NCBI GenBank assembly: GCA_030525455.1
Contig: JAUNER010000008.1
Coordinates: 1-64,000 of the forward strand
Length of the DNA: 64,000 bases
From: Akkermansia sp.
GTDB taxonomy: Bacteria; Verrucomicrobiota; Verrucomicrobiia; Verrucomicrobiales; Akkermansiaceae
Direction: 5' to 3'
Under the pieces are notes generated by a model. That model was not told the origin of the DNA. It saw only the letters and a program-made list of their open reading frames with translations, and did no database searches. Position 1 is the stretch's first letter. Each line of letters opens with the position of its first letter. This document shows positions 45,101 through 53,040 of this stretch, piece by piece. The position numbers and the translations under genes are program-made.

Positions 45101-45699
45101 ACCAATCGCGAACATCGTATAAGACGAAATGACACGCCTTGGTCCACATCCGGAAGGGCTACCTCTCCCCCAATGCCAGCAGAAAAACTGACACTATACG
45201 CAGGTTCCTGAGCTTCGACATCCGGTTGCATAAGTAGCTGCCTAAGCATATCTGCCGTACCGGGCAATTCTAGACCATAGGTAACTTGATTAAAAAGTTC
45301 GCCAATTAGTTTTTCATCTCCAGTATTAATAAGCAACGACAATACTTCTAACGCTATTGCCATTCGGGCTGTTTCATCTCTGCCGGATGCCGCAGATGCC
45401 AATACGTCGCCTATCGTCAAATTGGCTCGCATGGTTCGTTCAAACCTTGTCGCTAACCACCTATGCTCTACTTCCGGGAATGTATAGCGTAATATATCGA
45501 GTGCGGCATCCGCATCTTTCGCACTAAGATGCCGCCTTCCACTTAATATCGTCGCAAACAAGTCAACCAATGTCCCAGCATATACTTTCAATGAGCCGTC
45601 ATCCCGTCTTAACCACGGAATGTACCCACCTAGGATTTTTAATAAACTTAACCTCCAATGAATAATTCGTGAAGGAATATCTAAAAACCTCTGTATCAT
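42160..45699 (-). CDS. Large ABCG-like transporter with TerB-like N-terminus (1179 aa)
   Basis: Domains in order: a helical region at about 45-150 resembling TerB-type domains (TLVDLFATILSGRRHLS, ETARMAIALEVLSLLI); beta-rich segments (about 165-440) possibly including FHA-like folds; an ABC ATPase with Walker A CILGPSGSGKSTLLAM, signature region ISDGERTRLNLGLDLAGI and Walker B VFLLDEPISGLSSSD. A membrane half follows with about five helices (LYTMLLEGPVLALLISL, IPSYLFLAVIVAMFFGLTG, FLSYLGIMTITSFIGVSLSL) and a last helix at the C-terminus (NFILLCMGIVPLYVTG). The ATPase-before-membrane order is that of ABCG half-transporters. An imperfect hairpin overlaps the stop codon (42120-42170). Substrate unknown. 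Confidence 0.85.
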   Translation of the reverse strand: MIQRFLDIPSRIIHWRLSLLKILGGYIPWLRRDDGSLKVYAGTLVDLFATILSGRRHLSAKDADAALDILRYTFPEVEHRWLATRFERTMRANLTIGDVLASAASGRDETARMAIALEVLSLLINTGDEKLIGELFNQVTYGLELPGTADMLRQLLMQPDVEAQEPAYSVSFSAGIGGEVALPDVDQGVSFRLIRCSRLVLIVNDGNKEFVVRGRVLAPRGVMPLTDGQLVALPSGILSFEDFEFFLNCKRSGKLESCYIYLENGSLQISRIRTRASDVRVSMGLSCEIEVLRPDVEFELNGQRIYPGESVQATYYSSFRIDKEGPFDIGEVLNAMSDIGRRFQLDPGTRKIRVTNLSEKARKGDMLLTPGLAGGVVLEVEFSSATNSGYLDVIEAAIPLWLNDKIIRGRVSLNDGDVIHLNAYHALRCRFSAGVLDEEYHAIRTLSVEGVTREFLRAGRVVDNIDLTVKRGEMVCILGPSGSGKSTLLAMLAGHLSPTRGCIRYNGQLLSTKSEEIRPYIAFIPREDILDAGMSVAEHIAQATIVRRPRLGRSERMRRVNAILKFLGLTHIASRRVGEVNARTISDGERTRLNLGLDLAGIADVFLLDEPISGLSSSDAKLVMQTLRSMSRDKMVIATMHRPSTAILNQFDKVLVLDHGGQMAYWGNVKGLLRYFKKAAADMGIEVSEESRIAGGADYVFEVLDAPQLWHDRRRKQHPRLWQERFEGFRFRNVLGQRQNANNVRTLYGDEHELEFTAPPKRGGLQLFRLFRIWMTRTFLGRVRSRMGLYTMLLEGPVLALLISLTLRASSSPEYSFSTALHIPSYLFLAVIVAMFFGLTGAASEVLKDSALLKRESNAKVFVSGYILAKALVLTGLSVVQSALFLWVGNAILEIHEMFLSYLGIMTITSFIGVSLSLLVSVYAKTERAALNMVPLLLIPQILLAGAIVHFDEMNQFIPWSAHRADEHGRLKPGRVPLVAELCPLRYSFEMMIVAQATKNIWEQERLIIQERVDELKEIENLSNSEFQEFKLLKLALLHIAAVGGSDYLDAKNVIRRVRRAAQSGDDGEYNKEIERLEAHGADKPSVKSFYVNDRIVMLDESAEVLRVSREAVDRPEIFLARRQPWPWASGESADNAEFNANKDTISTLWKNNFILLCMGIVPLYVTGRVLKNRLGNKQ

Positions 45700-45893
45700 A
45701 CTTACTCTGGAAACTTATCTCTCATTCTACCCCTAATCGACTTCCCCCTCAAGTCCAAGTATTCTGTAACGATATAATGACAATGTTTTCACAGCTTATA
45801 CTTGCAAAGAGATATGAAAAATTATAATTCTTTAACATCACATACTTCCCATGCGGAAGTTTTTTCATTAATCACATACATCAAACATCTGAT

Positions 45894-46310
45894 ATGGATA
45901 TTCTCGTTTCAACGCTTTGTGACTTTGCCGCAGACTACCAAGGCAAGCTTTGCATTCAAGGTGGCTTTGACTCATTAGTTACTCGTCAATTCCCTGTTAT
46001 TCACCCTGCATGTGCAGTTGCATTGCGTGTTTGCATTACTCCGGAAGACGAAGGTCAACACAAGCTTGGTTTGTCATTTGTAGACCCAACAGGTTCTCCT
46101 ATTGATAAGGAACGCATGCCCATCAGCATTGACTTCCCTGTACCAGCTCTTCCCGAAGGTGCTGCTTTCTTTACTCGCAACCTCATTCTTAACTTCCAAG
46201 GATTACGTTTTGAACAAGCCGGTAACTACTCTGTTGACCTTACAGTAGATGGCGAACTTGTTTCTCGCATTCCTTTCCGCGTTGTTCAAGTTCAAGAAAA
46301 CGCTCAGTAA
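45894..46310 (+). CDS. Conserved hypothetical protein (DUF6941-like)
   Basis: 138 residues starting MDILVSTLCDFAADYQGKLC, all-beta, no signal peptide. From memory this start and the pattern CITPEDEGQHKLGLSFVD resemble small proteins annotated DUF6941 that are frequent in Verrucomicrobiota. The function is unknown. Single gene with its own terminator, divergent from the ABCG-like gene; the 194-base gap upstream is AT-rich and should hold both promoters. Confidence 0.7.
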   Translation: MDILVSTLCDFAADYQGKLCIQGGFDSLVTRQFPVIHPACAVALRVCITPEDEGQHKLGLSFVDPTGSPIDKERMPISIDFPVPALPEGAAFFTRNLILNFQGLRFEQAGNYSVDLTVDGELVSRIPFRVVQVQENAQ

Positions 46311-46350
46311 TAGAGGAATTTACACACCTTTCTCTTATTGATAAATTTCA

Positions 46351-46386
46351 AAAGCCTGTTGCGATTCACTCGCAGCAGGCTTTTTT
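46351..46386 (+). terminator. Intrinsic terminator
   Basis: AAAGCCTG-TTGCG and CGCAG-CAGGCTTTT form a long stem with a 7-base loop followed by TTTTTT. It ends the 138-aa gene and lies between convergent genes. Confidence 0.92.
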
Positions 46387-46410
46387 ATTAAAATGTATTA
46401 CTCAAATCCC

Positions 46411-47229
46411 CTAAAAACTATAACACACACCAATACCGGCTATCCAACGATTGCCTTGAACAACTTGACTCCCATAGCGTTTATTAACATTATGTGCACC
46501 ATGACCAAGCCAATAAACACCGGTAAAAGCTTTTATTCCAACTTGACTCGTTAGGGCATATTCTCCAATGATACGCAAATACATCGACTGCCATCCGTTA
46601 TTACGAGCCGGCCAATAGGAACTTGTCACTGCCGCACCAAACTGAAACCCCAAATGAACATCCTGCGATACCCTTGCTCGCGACCCAATACACAAATCAT
46701 ACCACCACCCCTGAAGCCCGGTAAAGGAATACGCCACGCTTCCCTGAATATAAAAACCAGGCATAAAATCAATATCATGCCTCAAAGCCAATGCCACTTC
46801 ATACAAATTATTTGAATTATTATAAAACTCACTCGACACACGCTCTGCAAAGCCACCATCTTGAATTCGCCCGGAGAGTGATAAATATGTTTCTGTATGA
46901 ATAGTTTTTTGATAACTCAAATCAAATACAAGTTCATCGTCTAACCGCATATTGTTATCACCGATAAAAACTGTCTCTTTGAATCCCAGAGTTATAGCAT
47001 CTGTATCTGATAAATCATACCTCATATCCAAATAAACAGGCACCACAGGGTTTTCCCCGGCAGGAATCAAACCTCTAAATTCATAATTCGTAGAGTACCC
47101 AAATTGCAACATCCCACTAAATAAAGGCGACGGCGGAGTCCCCGGTTCTGTCGGTATCACCAAATCTCCATAACTCATGTTTATGCTACTCAAAGTAGCT
47201 ATACAAATAATTTTATCTATTATCCTCAT
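46411..47229 (-). CDS. Outer-membrane beta-barrel protein, paralogue 2
   Basis: 272 residues. Signal-like N-terminus (MRIIDKIICIATLSSINMSYG). Alternating aromatic/hydrophilic strands follow and the chain ends IAGIGVCYSF with terminal Phe, the usual barrel-assembly signal. Shared with the next gene are LSGxxxxGYxTNYxxRGI-type start, the SxEFYxN segment, AYSFTGLQGWWYD (paralogue: SYAFQGVTGWWFQ) and the C-terminal YSF. No substrate can be deduced. It is 106 bases downstream of the second barrel gene on the same strand. Confidence 0.8.
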   Translation of the reverse strand: MRIIDKIICIATLSSINMSYGDLVIPTEPGTPPSPLFSGMLQFGYSTNYEFRGLIPAGENPVVPVYLDMRYDLSDTDAITLGFKETVFIGDNNMRLDDELVFDLSYQKTIHTETYLSLSGRIQDGGFAERVSSEFYNNSNNLYEVALALRHDIDFMPGFYIQGSVAYSFTGLQGWWYDLCIGSRARVSQDVHLGFQFGAAVTSSYWPARNNGWQSMYLRIIGEYALTSQVGIKAFTGVYWLGHGAHNVNKRYGSQVVQGNRWIAGIGVCYSF

Positions 47230-47269
47230 ATTGTCTACCTATTGTGTACCTATTTCTCCCCCGACTGAC

Positions 47270-47303
47270 AATAAAAAAAGGCGACAGAATAAATCTGCCG
47301 CCT
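47270..47303 (-). terminator. Intrinsic terminator between the two barrel genes
   Basis: On the minus strand AGGCGGCAGA-tttat-TCTGTCGCCT forms the stem, followed by TTTTTTTA. It lies 32 bases after the upstream barrel gene, so the two paralogues are separately terminated. Confidence 0.9.
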
Positions 47304-47335
47304 GAAAATTTCAAATGAAGGTTATCTTCCAGAAA

Positions 47336-48211
47336 TTAGAAGCTGTAAGAAACCTTAGCACCTGCTACGACGCCAAAGTTCTTGTATGGCTTCCAACCCT
47401 TGTCAAGACCCTTGTTTGCCTTCAAAGCACCGCAACCAGCCCAGTTAAGGCTTACGAATGGAGAAACAGTGAGGTTTTCTACACCAACCTTGATTGGCAT
47501 TTCAGCCTGTAACCACCATGCCTGAGCACCGTTAGCATTTGCCATAAGAGCATCGAAGTAACCGGCTGTAGCAGACATACCTGCTGTTACAACAACGTCA
47601 GCACAGTCACATACGGCGGTCTTGTAACCAACGTATGGCTGGAACCACCAACCTGTTACACCTTGGAAAGCATAGCTTGTGGTGATACCGGCAAACCAGT
47701 TTTCGTTAATGTCGTAGTTGGCGTTTACGTAGAACTCCTGAGTTACGGAGTGAGCGTTCTTTTCGTTTGCAAGATGACCAAGAAGACCACCATAGACAAG
47801 GTTCCAACCAGCAGTTGTGGTAAGACCGTCTACAAGACCGTTCTTGTTTTCCCAACCAAGCTTGATATCCAATTCGTTGTGGATGTCAGCATAGTCATAA
47901 CCCATCAAGTCATGACCAGAGGTAAGGATGTTATAGTCGATGCTAGCAACGATAGCATCAGCGTCATCAAGCTTGTAATTAAGAGCCACACCTACGGGGA
48001 TGACGCTGTCACCTTCCACAAGTGCGTGAGAAGCTACGATACCACGGCAAGTGTAGTTCGTAACATAACCGGCATAAACTTCGCCGGAAAGTGCGCATTC
48101 AGCAGGAGCAACCGGAGTTGGTTGCACGATTTGTGCCTTTGTACCAGCAAATGCAGCACCTGCAAGAGAAGCAACTGCTACAGCAGCGCTAAGGATGTGT
48201 TTGGTTTGCAT
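47336..48211 (-). CDS. Outer-membrane beta-barrel protein, paralogue 1
   Basis: 291 residues with a clear signal peptide (MQTKHILSAAVAVASLAGAAFAG). A barrel of amphipathic strands ends FGVVAGAKVSYSF. Its codon choice is uniform and biased, as expected for an abundant protein, more so than paralogue 2. Internal Cys pairs (CDCAD, CRG) are unusual for a porin. It has its own terminator. It resembles the putative porins of Akkermansia-like bacteria. Confidence 0.82.
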   Translation of the reverse strand: MQTKHILSAAVAVASLAGAAFAGTKAQIVQPTPVAPAECALSGEVYAGYVTNYTCRGIVASHALVEGDSVIPVGVALNYKLDDADAIVASIDYNILTSGHDLMGYDYADIHNELDIKLGWENKNGLVDGLTTTAGWNLVYGGLLGHLANEKNAHSVTQEFYVNANYDINENWFAGITTSYAFQGVTGWWFQPYVGYKTAVCDCADVVVTAGMSATAGYFDALMANANGAQAWWLQAEMPIKVGVENLTVSPFVSLNWAGCGALKANKGLDKGWKPYKNFGVVAGAKVSYSF

Positions 48212-48371
48212 GACTATATCTATGATATTATTTTAACGCATGTTCAAGTAGAGGACCTCCACTTGTTAGGAAAAGTAAAACATTTTTTTTAGAAATGTAA
48301 AGCTTTTTTTCTTCTATTTCCATCAAAATCAAAAATATTTTTTCGGAAATGAACAATAAGGCTAACCCCAT

Positions 48372-49118
48372 CTATAATGAACGCATTCCCATTACAAAAC
48401 TGAGAATCATTAAAAATTTCTGACTTTTATTTTTCCATGGCAAAGGAGGGCACAGCACCTTCACATTTGATTTAGTGAATTCTGTCTTCAACGCCTCAGA
48501 AGGATTTACTAGGACTTGTCTTTCACACGCTTTAAGCATAGGCAAATCTGCTCGACTATCACTATAAGCCAAAGAATTAATAAGCCCCCCATCTTCGGGC
48601 AGTACACCGAGTGCTTGCAAATGATGAACTTTTCTTTCCCCTTTATTATTCCCATGAATCAACTCAGGGCAAATCGGCATCTTCACAGCTAAATTCACTT
48701 CTGTACCAATCGCATGGAAAAAGCCCAAATTCCTAGCAAATGGAACTACATAAAAATCCGGCGATGCAGACACCAACCAACACTCATCCCCATTTGCCAA
48801 ATGAGCCCTTAACTCAGTCAAAACTTCAGGGAATACGGCCTTCTCTGCCAATCTACGAGCAAACTCTTCACCGTACTTACTTACTACTTCTGCGGATAAA
48901 CCGCACAAATAGCTCATAAAAACTCGCTTCATATACTCCTCACTAACAAACTTCAGCAGAAAAAGTGGAATATGCAGAAGAAAATAGAAAAGAAACATAA
49001 CTCGCCATGGGTGTTTTCTCACCACATAGCCGGCAAAAACATATTGAGTATCCCACGGGACAAGAGTCCCGTCCATATCAAACAAAACAACCCTCCTCTT
49101 TTTATCCTCTGTACTCAT
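48372..49118 (-). CDS. HAD-superfamily phosphatase (HAD-IB, SerB-like)
   Basis: 248 residues from ATG 49118 (a TTG lies 12 bases upstream). HAD motif I is FDMDGTLVPWD, motif II VSASPDF, and motif III/IV AYSDSRADLPML with a Lys (GERKVHH) before it. The helical cap contains a hydrophobic stretch (MFLFYFLLHIPLFLLKF) that could contact membrane. HAD-IB members include phosphoserine and lysophosphatidate-type phosphatases; no substrate can be named. Confidence 0.85.
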   Translation of the reverse strand: MSTEDKKRRVVLFDMDGTLVPWDTQYVFAGYVVRKHPWRVMFLFYFLLHIPLFLLKFVSEEYMKRVFMSYLCGLSAEVVSKYGEEFARRLAEKAVFPEVLTELRAHLANGDECWLVSASPDFYVVPFARNLGFFHAIGTEVNLAVKMPICPELIHGNNKGERKVHHLQALGVLPEDGGLINSLAYSDSRADLPMLKACERQVLVNPSEALKTEFTKSNVKVLCPPLPWKNKSQKFLMILSFVMGMRSL

Positions 49119-49181
49119 CGTATATTTCAAATAATAAGGGGTACTACTATGCTAATCCGGAGGAACGTAAATTATACGCCA

Positions 49182-49214
49182 AAACCCTGGTCGTCGTGAG
49201 AACAACCAGGGTTT
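49182..49214 (-). terminator. Terminator after the ribosomal protein cluster
   Basis: Perfect 10-bp stem AAACCCTGGT/ACCAGGGTTT with a 13-base loop, 26 bases after the rpsD stop. It separates rpsM-rpsK-rpsD from the HAD gene. Confidence 0.88.
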
Positions 49215-49240
49215 CAAGCAAATCCAGTAAAGGATTAATA

Positions 49241-49852
49241 TTAACGGGAATAGAATTCCACGATAAGCTGTTCGTTCACAATAGGAGCAATTTCTTCCTT
49301 GGAAGGAACACGAGCAATCTTACCAGTAAGCTTGTCGCGGTCGCATTCCAACCAATCAGGAACAACTACAGTCTGAGCCAATTCCAAATTGCGAATGACA
49401 AGTTGCTGAGAAGATGCCTTTGCACCAATTGCGATAACGTCACCAGGACGGCAGGAGAAAGAAGCAATGTTTGTCTTCTTACCGTTCACTGTTACGTGAC
49501 CATGAGAAACAAGCTGACGAGCACCTGCACGAGTGTTGCTGAAGCCAAGACGATATACAACGTTGTCTAAGCGCAATTCAAGCAACTGAAGAAGAATATC
49601 ACCTGTAATACCACGACGACGAGCAGCTTCTGCATAGTACTTGCGGAATTGACCTTCAAGAATACCATACTGGAAGCGAAGCTTTTGCTTTTCAGCAAGC
49701 ATCACGCCGTAGTCGGACTTCTTCTTACGACCTGCACGCATCCCGTGTTGACCGGGAGGGAAAGGACGCTTTTCAATAGACTTTGTAGAACCGAACAGTG
49801 CTACACCAAAACGACGAGACACTTTATCGCGGGGACCGGTATAACGAGCCAT
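49241..49852 (-). CDS. rpsD: 30S ribosomal protein S4
   Basis: 203 residues. Start MARYTGPRDKVSRRFGVALFG and the typical PPGQHG, LRFQYGILEGQFRKYY and S4 RNA-binding domain (LRLDNVVYRLGFSNTRAGARQLVSHGHVTVNG, here in pieces) identify it. The zinc-binding Cys of some S4 proteins are absent. It nucleates 16S rRNA folding. Last gene of rpsM-rpsK-rpsD; the usual next genes rpoA and rplQ do not follow. Confidence 0.97.
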   Translation of the reverse strand: MARYTGPRDKVSRRFGVALFGSTKSIEKRPFPPGQHGMRAGRKKKSDYGVMLAEKQKLRFQYGILEGQFRKYYAEAARRRGITGDILLQLLELRLDNVVYRLGFSNTRAGARQLVSHGHVTVNGKKTNIASFSCRPGDVIAIGAKASSQQLVIRNLELAQTVVVPDWLECDRDKLTGKIARVPSKEEIAPIVNEQLIVEFYSR

Positions 49853-49884
49853 GATATGTTAAAATCTAGATGTGAAAATTCAAA

Positions 49885-50421
49885 TTATACGCGACGAGCC
49901 TTAGGAGGACGGCAACCATTATGAGGAATCGGAGTCACGTCCTTGATAGAAGTGATTTCGATACCGATAGCCTGAACGGCACGCACAGCAGATTCACGAC
50001 CGGAGCCTGGCCCCTTAACGCGAACTTCAACTTCACGCAAACCGTGGCCCATAGCCTGACGGCAAGCGTCCTGACAAACAACCTGACCGGCATAAGCAGT
50101 ACTCTTACGAGAACCCTTAAAGCCCATCTTACCGGCGGAGGACCAACCAATCACCTTACCGGAAAGATCGGTTACGCTCACAACGGTGTTGTTATATGTT
50201 GAGGAAACGTGAACGATACCTGTAGATACGTTCTTGCTACCCTTAGCCTTTAAAATTTTGGGCTTGTCTTCATCACCAGCCAAGCCAAGTTCAGCAAAGA
50301 TGTCTTTGCGAGGCTCAGGCTTCTTAATTTCTTCAGCAGTTGCCGGAGTTTCAGTCACAGGAGCTACAGGAGCTACTACAGTCTGTTCGGCAGTTTCGTT
50401 AATAATTTCTTCGCTAGCCAT
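49885..50421 (-). CDS. rpsK: 30S ribosomal protein S11 with N-terminal extension
   Basis: 178 residues, about 50 more than the usual 129. The core starts near residue 57 ([22 protein letters not shown]) and ends [14 protein letters not shown], as expected. The first 55 residues are acidic and Pro/Ala-rich ([28 protein letters not shown]) with an ending [14 protein letters not shown]. Both halves are in one uninterrupted frame. No other start codon sits just before the core. Similar extensions occur in S11 of some Verrucomicrobiota (recollection). Confidence 0.96.
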   Translation of the reverse strand: MASEEIINETAEQTVVAPVAPVTETPATAEEIKKPEPRKDIFAELGLAGDEDKPKILKAKGSKNVSTGIVHVSSTYNNTVVSVTDLSGKVIGWSSAGKMGFKGSRKSTAYAGQVVCQDACRQAMGHGLREVEVRVKGPGSGRESAVRAVQAIGIEITSIKDVTPIPHNGCRPPKARRV

Positions 50422-50455
50422 GATAAGCTAAAAGTTCAAATTGTCGGTTTACGGA

Positions 50456-50833
50456 TTACTTCTTCTTAGCCTGTGCACCAACAGTCTTCTTCTTACCCTT
50501 ACGAGTACGAGCGTTTGTGCGAGTACGCTGACCACGAACAGGAAGACCACGGCGATGACGCTGACCACGATAACAGTTGATAGAAGTCAATGCCTTCAAG
50601 AAGGTCTGCTTTTCACGACGAAGGTCACCTTCAATAAGTAAACCATTCGTTGTAATTACCTGAACAATCTTCGTTAACTGTTCATCCGTAAGTTGTCCCG
50701 TGCGAATATCGGGATTGATACCTGCTTGTTCCAGGATTCTCTTAGAAGTCGAGCGACCAATCCCATAAATGTATGGGAGAGATGCTTCAATGCGCTTCTC
50801 GTTAGGTATTTCGGTACCGAAAAGGCGTGCCAT
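50456..50833 (-). CDS. rpsM: 30S ribosomal protein S13
   Basis: 125 residues. [37 protein letters not shown] and the C-terminal [19 protein letters not shown] are diagnostic. It sits in the small-subunit head and contacts the large subunit. First gene of the cluster. Its 128-base upstream region carries a possible promoter (minus strand TTGTCA near 50925). No infA or rpmJ precedes it. Confidence 0.97.
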   Translation of the reverse strand: MARLFGTEIPNEKRIEASLPYIYGIGRSTSKRILEQAGINPDIRTGQLTDEQLTKIVQVITTNGLLIEGDLRREKQTFLKALTSINCYRGQRHRRGLPVRGQRTRTNARTRKGKKKTVGAQAKKK

Positions 50834-50961
50834 AATTAATTGGATTTGCTTTCTTGTTTATTTGTCCCCCACCTCGCGCAGGGGATTGCTTGGGGCAAGA
50901 TGGATACCATAATTTGAGAATTTGACAAGACCAAAACGCCATTTTTTCGTTTTTTTGTGTC

Positions 50962-52014
50962 CTACTGCCCTAAATCACGCTCTCCAAAACATCTCGTTTC
51001 TATTTGATTTATAGCCCAATAGGCATGTTCTGCCACCATCTGAGAATTTATGCGAAGATTTTTCAAAATTTTTATATCTTTTTCCGTCCCAATGTTACCA
51101 AGCACCACACAAATGTTCCTAAACAAGCCTTCTCTTTTGATTCGCTTAATGGGGGTTGCTCGGAATAGAGTCGCAAACCCAGAGTCATCCAAAGCCAATA
51201 ATTCATACAATGACATCATTTTCAATTTATTTGACATAGAGAACCGCAGTTCTTTGCAAACCATTCCCCCCTTATTCCATGGGCACACGCCCACACAATC
51301 ATCACATCCATAAATTCGATTACCAATCAAAGGACGCATTTCTACCGGAATACTCCCTTTATGCTCTATGGTCCAATAAGACAAACAACGTCGAGAATCC
51401 ACCAACCCCGTTGATAAAATCGCATTTGTCGGACACACCTCTACGCATTTTCTACACTGTCCGCAATAGTTTTTTGCCGGAGCATCTGCCGGCAATTTCA
51501 GAGTCGTCAGCACACAGGCTATAAAGAATCGAGAGCCACCTTGTTTCCTTACAATCATACCGCTTTTACCACGCCACCCCAACCCACATCGCTGAGCTAC
51601 ACTACGTTCCAAGACCGGCCCTGCATCAACGTAGCAACGTTGACAACCACCATATAACTCCAGCAATTCTGCTACATCCGCCAATTTCTCTTCTATAATT
51701 TCATGGTAATCTTTACCATGAGCATAGGTACATATTTGGCCGTCCTCATCAGATCTTCCACCTAAACTCCCGTAGTCATACGACAGGCAAATCACAGATT
51801 TGCACCCCTCCAATACCATCCTTGGGTCCAACCGTCTTTGCGGAGTCCTAGCTAACCACTCCATTCCTGCATTCATCCCTGCCCCTAACCATGATAAAAA
51901 CTCTTCACCATACAAGCACGGCTCAGCCACAGCCACACGACAATCAGAAAACCCCAATTGTCCGGCCACATCACACACGGCCTCTTTTATCATCTGCGGG
52001 TCAACTTGCATCAC
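50962..52014 (-). CDS. queG: Epoxyqueuosine reductase QueG
   Basis: 350 residues. It reduces epoxyqueuosine to queuosine at tRNA position 34, using cobalamin and two [4Fe-4S] clusters. Cluster motifs are CGQCRKCVEVCPTNAI and CDDCVGVCPWN. The N-terminal part has DYGSLG and the cobalamin/Asp region VDAGPVLERSVAQRCGLGWRG. A HEAT-like tail follows (IKILKNLRINSQMVAEHAYWAI). Start MMQVDPQMIKEAV; the second Met is equally possible. It is divergent from the ELM1-like gene. Confidence 0.95.
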   Translation of the reverse strand: MMQVDPQMIKEAVCDVAGQLGFSDCRVAVAEPCLYGEEFLSWLGAGMNAGMEWLARTPQRRLDPRMVLEGCKSVICLSYDYGSLGGRSDEDGQICTYAHGKDYHEIIEEKLADVAELLELYGGCQRCYVDAGPVLERSVAQRCGLGWRGKSGMIVRKQGGSRFFIACVLTTLKLPADAPAKNYCGQCRKCVEVCPTNAILSTGLVDSRRCLSYWTIEHKGSIPVEMRPLIGNRIYGCDDCVGVCPWNKGGMVCKELRFSMSNKLKMMSLYELLALDDSGFATLFRATPIKRIKREGLFRNICVVLGNIGTEKDIKILKNLRINSQMVAEHAYWAINQIETRCFGERDLGQ

Positions 52015-52115
52015 ATCACTATAATGACCAACTTGATGCCTATCTCCAAGTTTTTTCTGATGAAGTCGGTAAATTATATTGCTAGATTACGAAAGTGGTT
52101 CATAATAGAGCCAAG

Positions 52116-53030
52116 ATGCATATACGGATACTAAGCGACGGGAAACAAGGTCACCTTAATCAATCTTTGGGGCTGGCTCATGCACTCATTGAAAAAGTTG
52201 GCGGCTCTGTCGAAACTATTTCTCTCCAAGGGCTTTCCTTCCTGGATAAAATCCGCACTGTCGTCAAGGATGATACAAGCAAACCGGATTTATTCATCTC
52301 AGCCGGACATGCCACTCACATTCCACTTATTTGTGCACGCCAGCATTTTAAATCGAAAGTTGTATTGTGCATGAAACCGACTCTTCCACTATCATTTTTC
52401 GATTTATGTCTCATACCAAAACACGATTTATCTGCCGATAGAGACTATACCGATACTAACATTTTTCCAACATGGGGAGCATTACACCCCATTCGCCCAG
52501 ATTCCACTTCCCAAAAAGACATCGTCCTCATTCTCATTGGCGGACCAAGTAAAGACTTCGACTGGGATACTGAGGAATTGCTTAATCAATTAGCCACAAT
52601 CAGCATTCACACCCCCGAAAAAATCATCCTCACTACCTCACGCCGCACCCCTCAAGGTGTCGCAGATAAAATCAAAGAAGCCATACCGGAAATCATTACA
52701 ATACCCGTTGAAGAAACTCAACCCGGATGGGTTGCAGAGCACTTAGCCAGAGCCAATGCCGTTTGGGTAAGTCGCGATAGTGTTTCGATGGTTTATGAAG
52801 CTCTGGGGTCGGCCGCTCCTGTTGGCATTATTTCCGTTCCTCAAAAATCAAATAAACGCCAATCTCGCATTTTATCCGGTCTTAATATGCTTACAGAAGC
52901 AGGATTTGTCACTAACTTTGATTCTTGGGTGGCAAATGGATATACCCTCCCTACTTCATCAGAGCCCCTTATCGAAGCCGATCGTGCCGCAGAATTTATT
53001 TTGACCAGACTTTTTAACCATACTTTTTAG
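52116..53030 (+). CDS. ELM1/GtrOC1-type putative nucleoside-diphosphate-sugar epimerase-like protein
   Basis: 304 residues from ATG 52116 (GTG 52095 would add 7). Starts MHIRILSDGKQGHLNQSLGLA, the family's D-G-K-x-G-H motif. Later landmarks are ISAGHATH, LILIGGPSKDFDWD, LTTSRRTP, WVSRDSVSMVYEALGSAAPVGI. Bacterial members (often annotated ELM1/GtrOC1) lie in cell-surface polysaccharide clusters. It is followed at 10 bases by a GT4 glycosyltransferase, supporting a role in lipopolysaccharide or related glycan assembly. Catalytic activity is not proven for the family. Confidence 0.8.
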   Translation: MHIRILSDGKQGHLNQSLGLAHALIEKVGGSVETISLQGLSFLDKIRTVVKDDTSKPDLFISAGHATHIPLICARQHFKSKVVLCMKPTLPLSFFDLCLIPKHDLSADRDYTDTNIFPTWGALHPIRPDSTSQKDIVLILIGGPSKDFDWDTEELLNQLATISIHTPEKIILTTSRRTPQGVADKIKEAIPEIITIPVEETQPGWVAEHLARANAVWVSRDSVSMVYEALGSAAPVGIISVPQKSNKRQSRILSGLNMLTEAGFVTNFDSWVANGYTLPTSSEPLIEADRAAEFILTRLFNHTF

Positions 53031-53040
53031 CACCACTACT

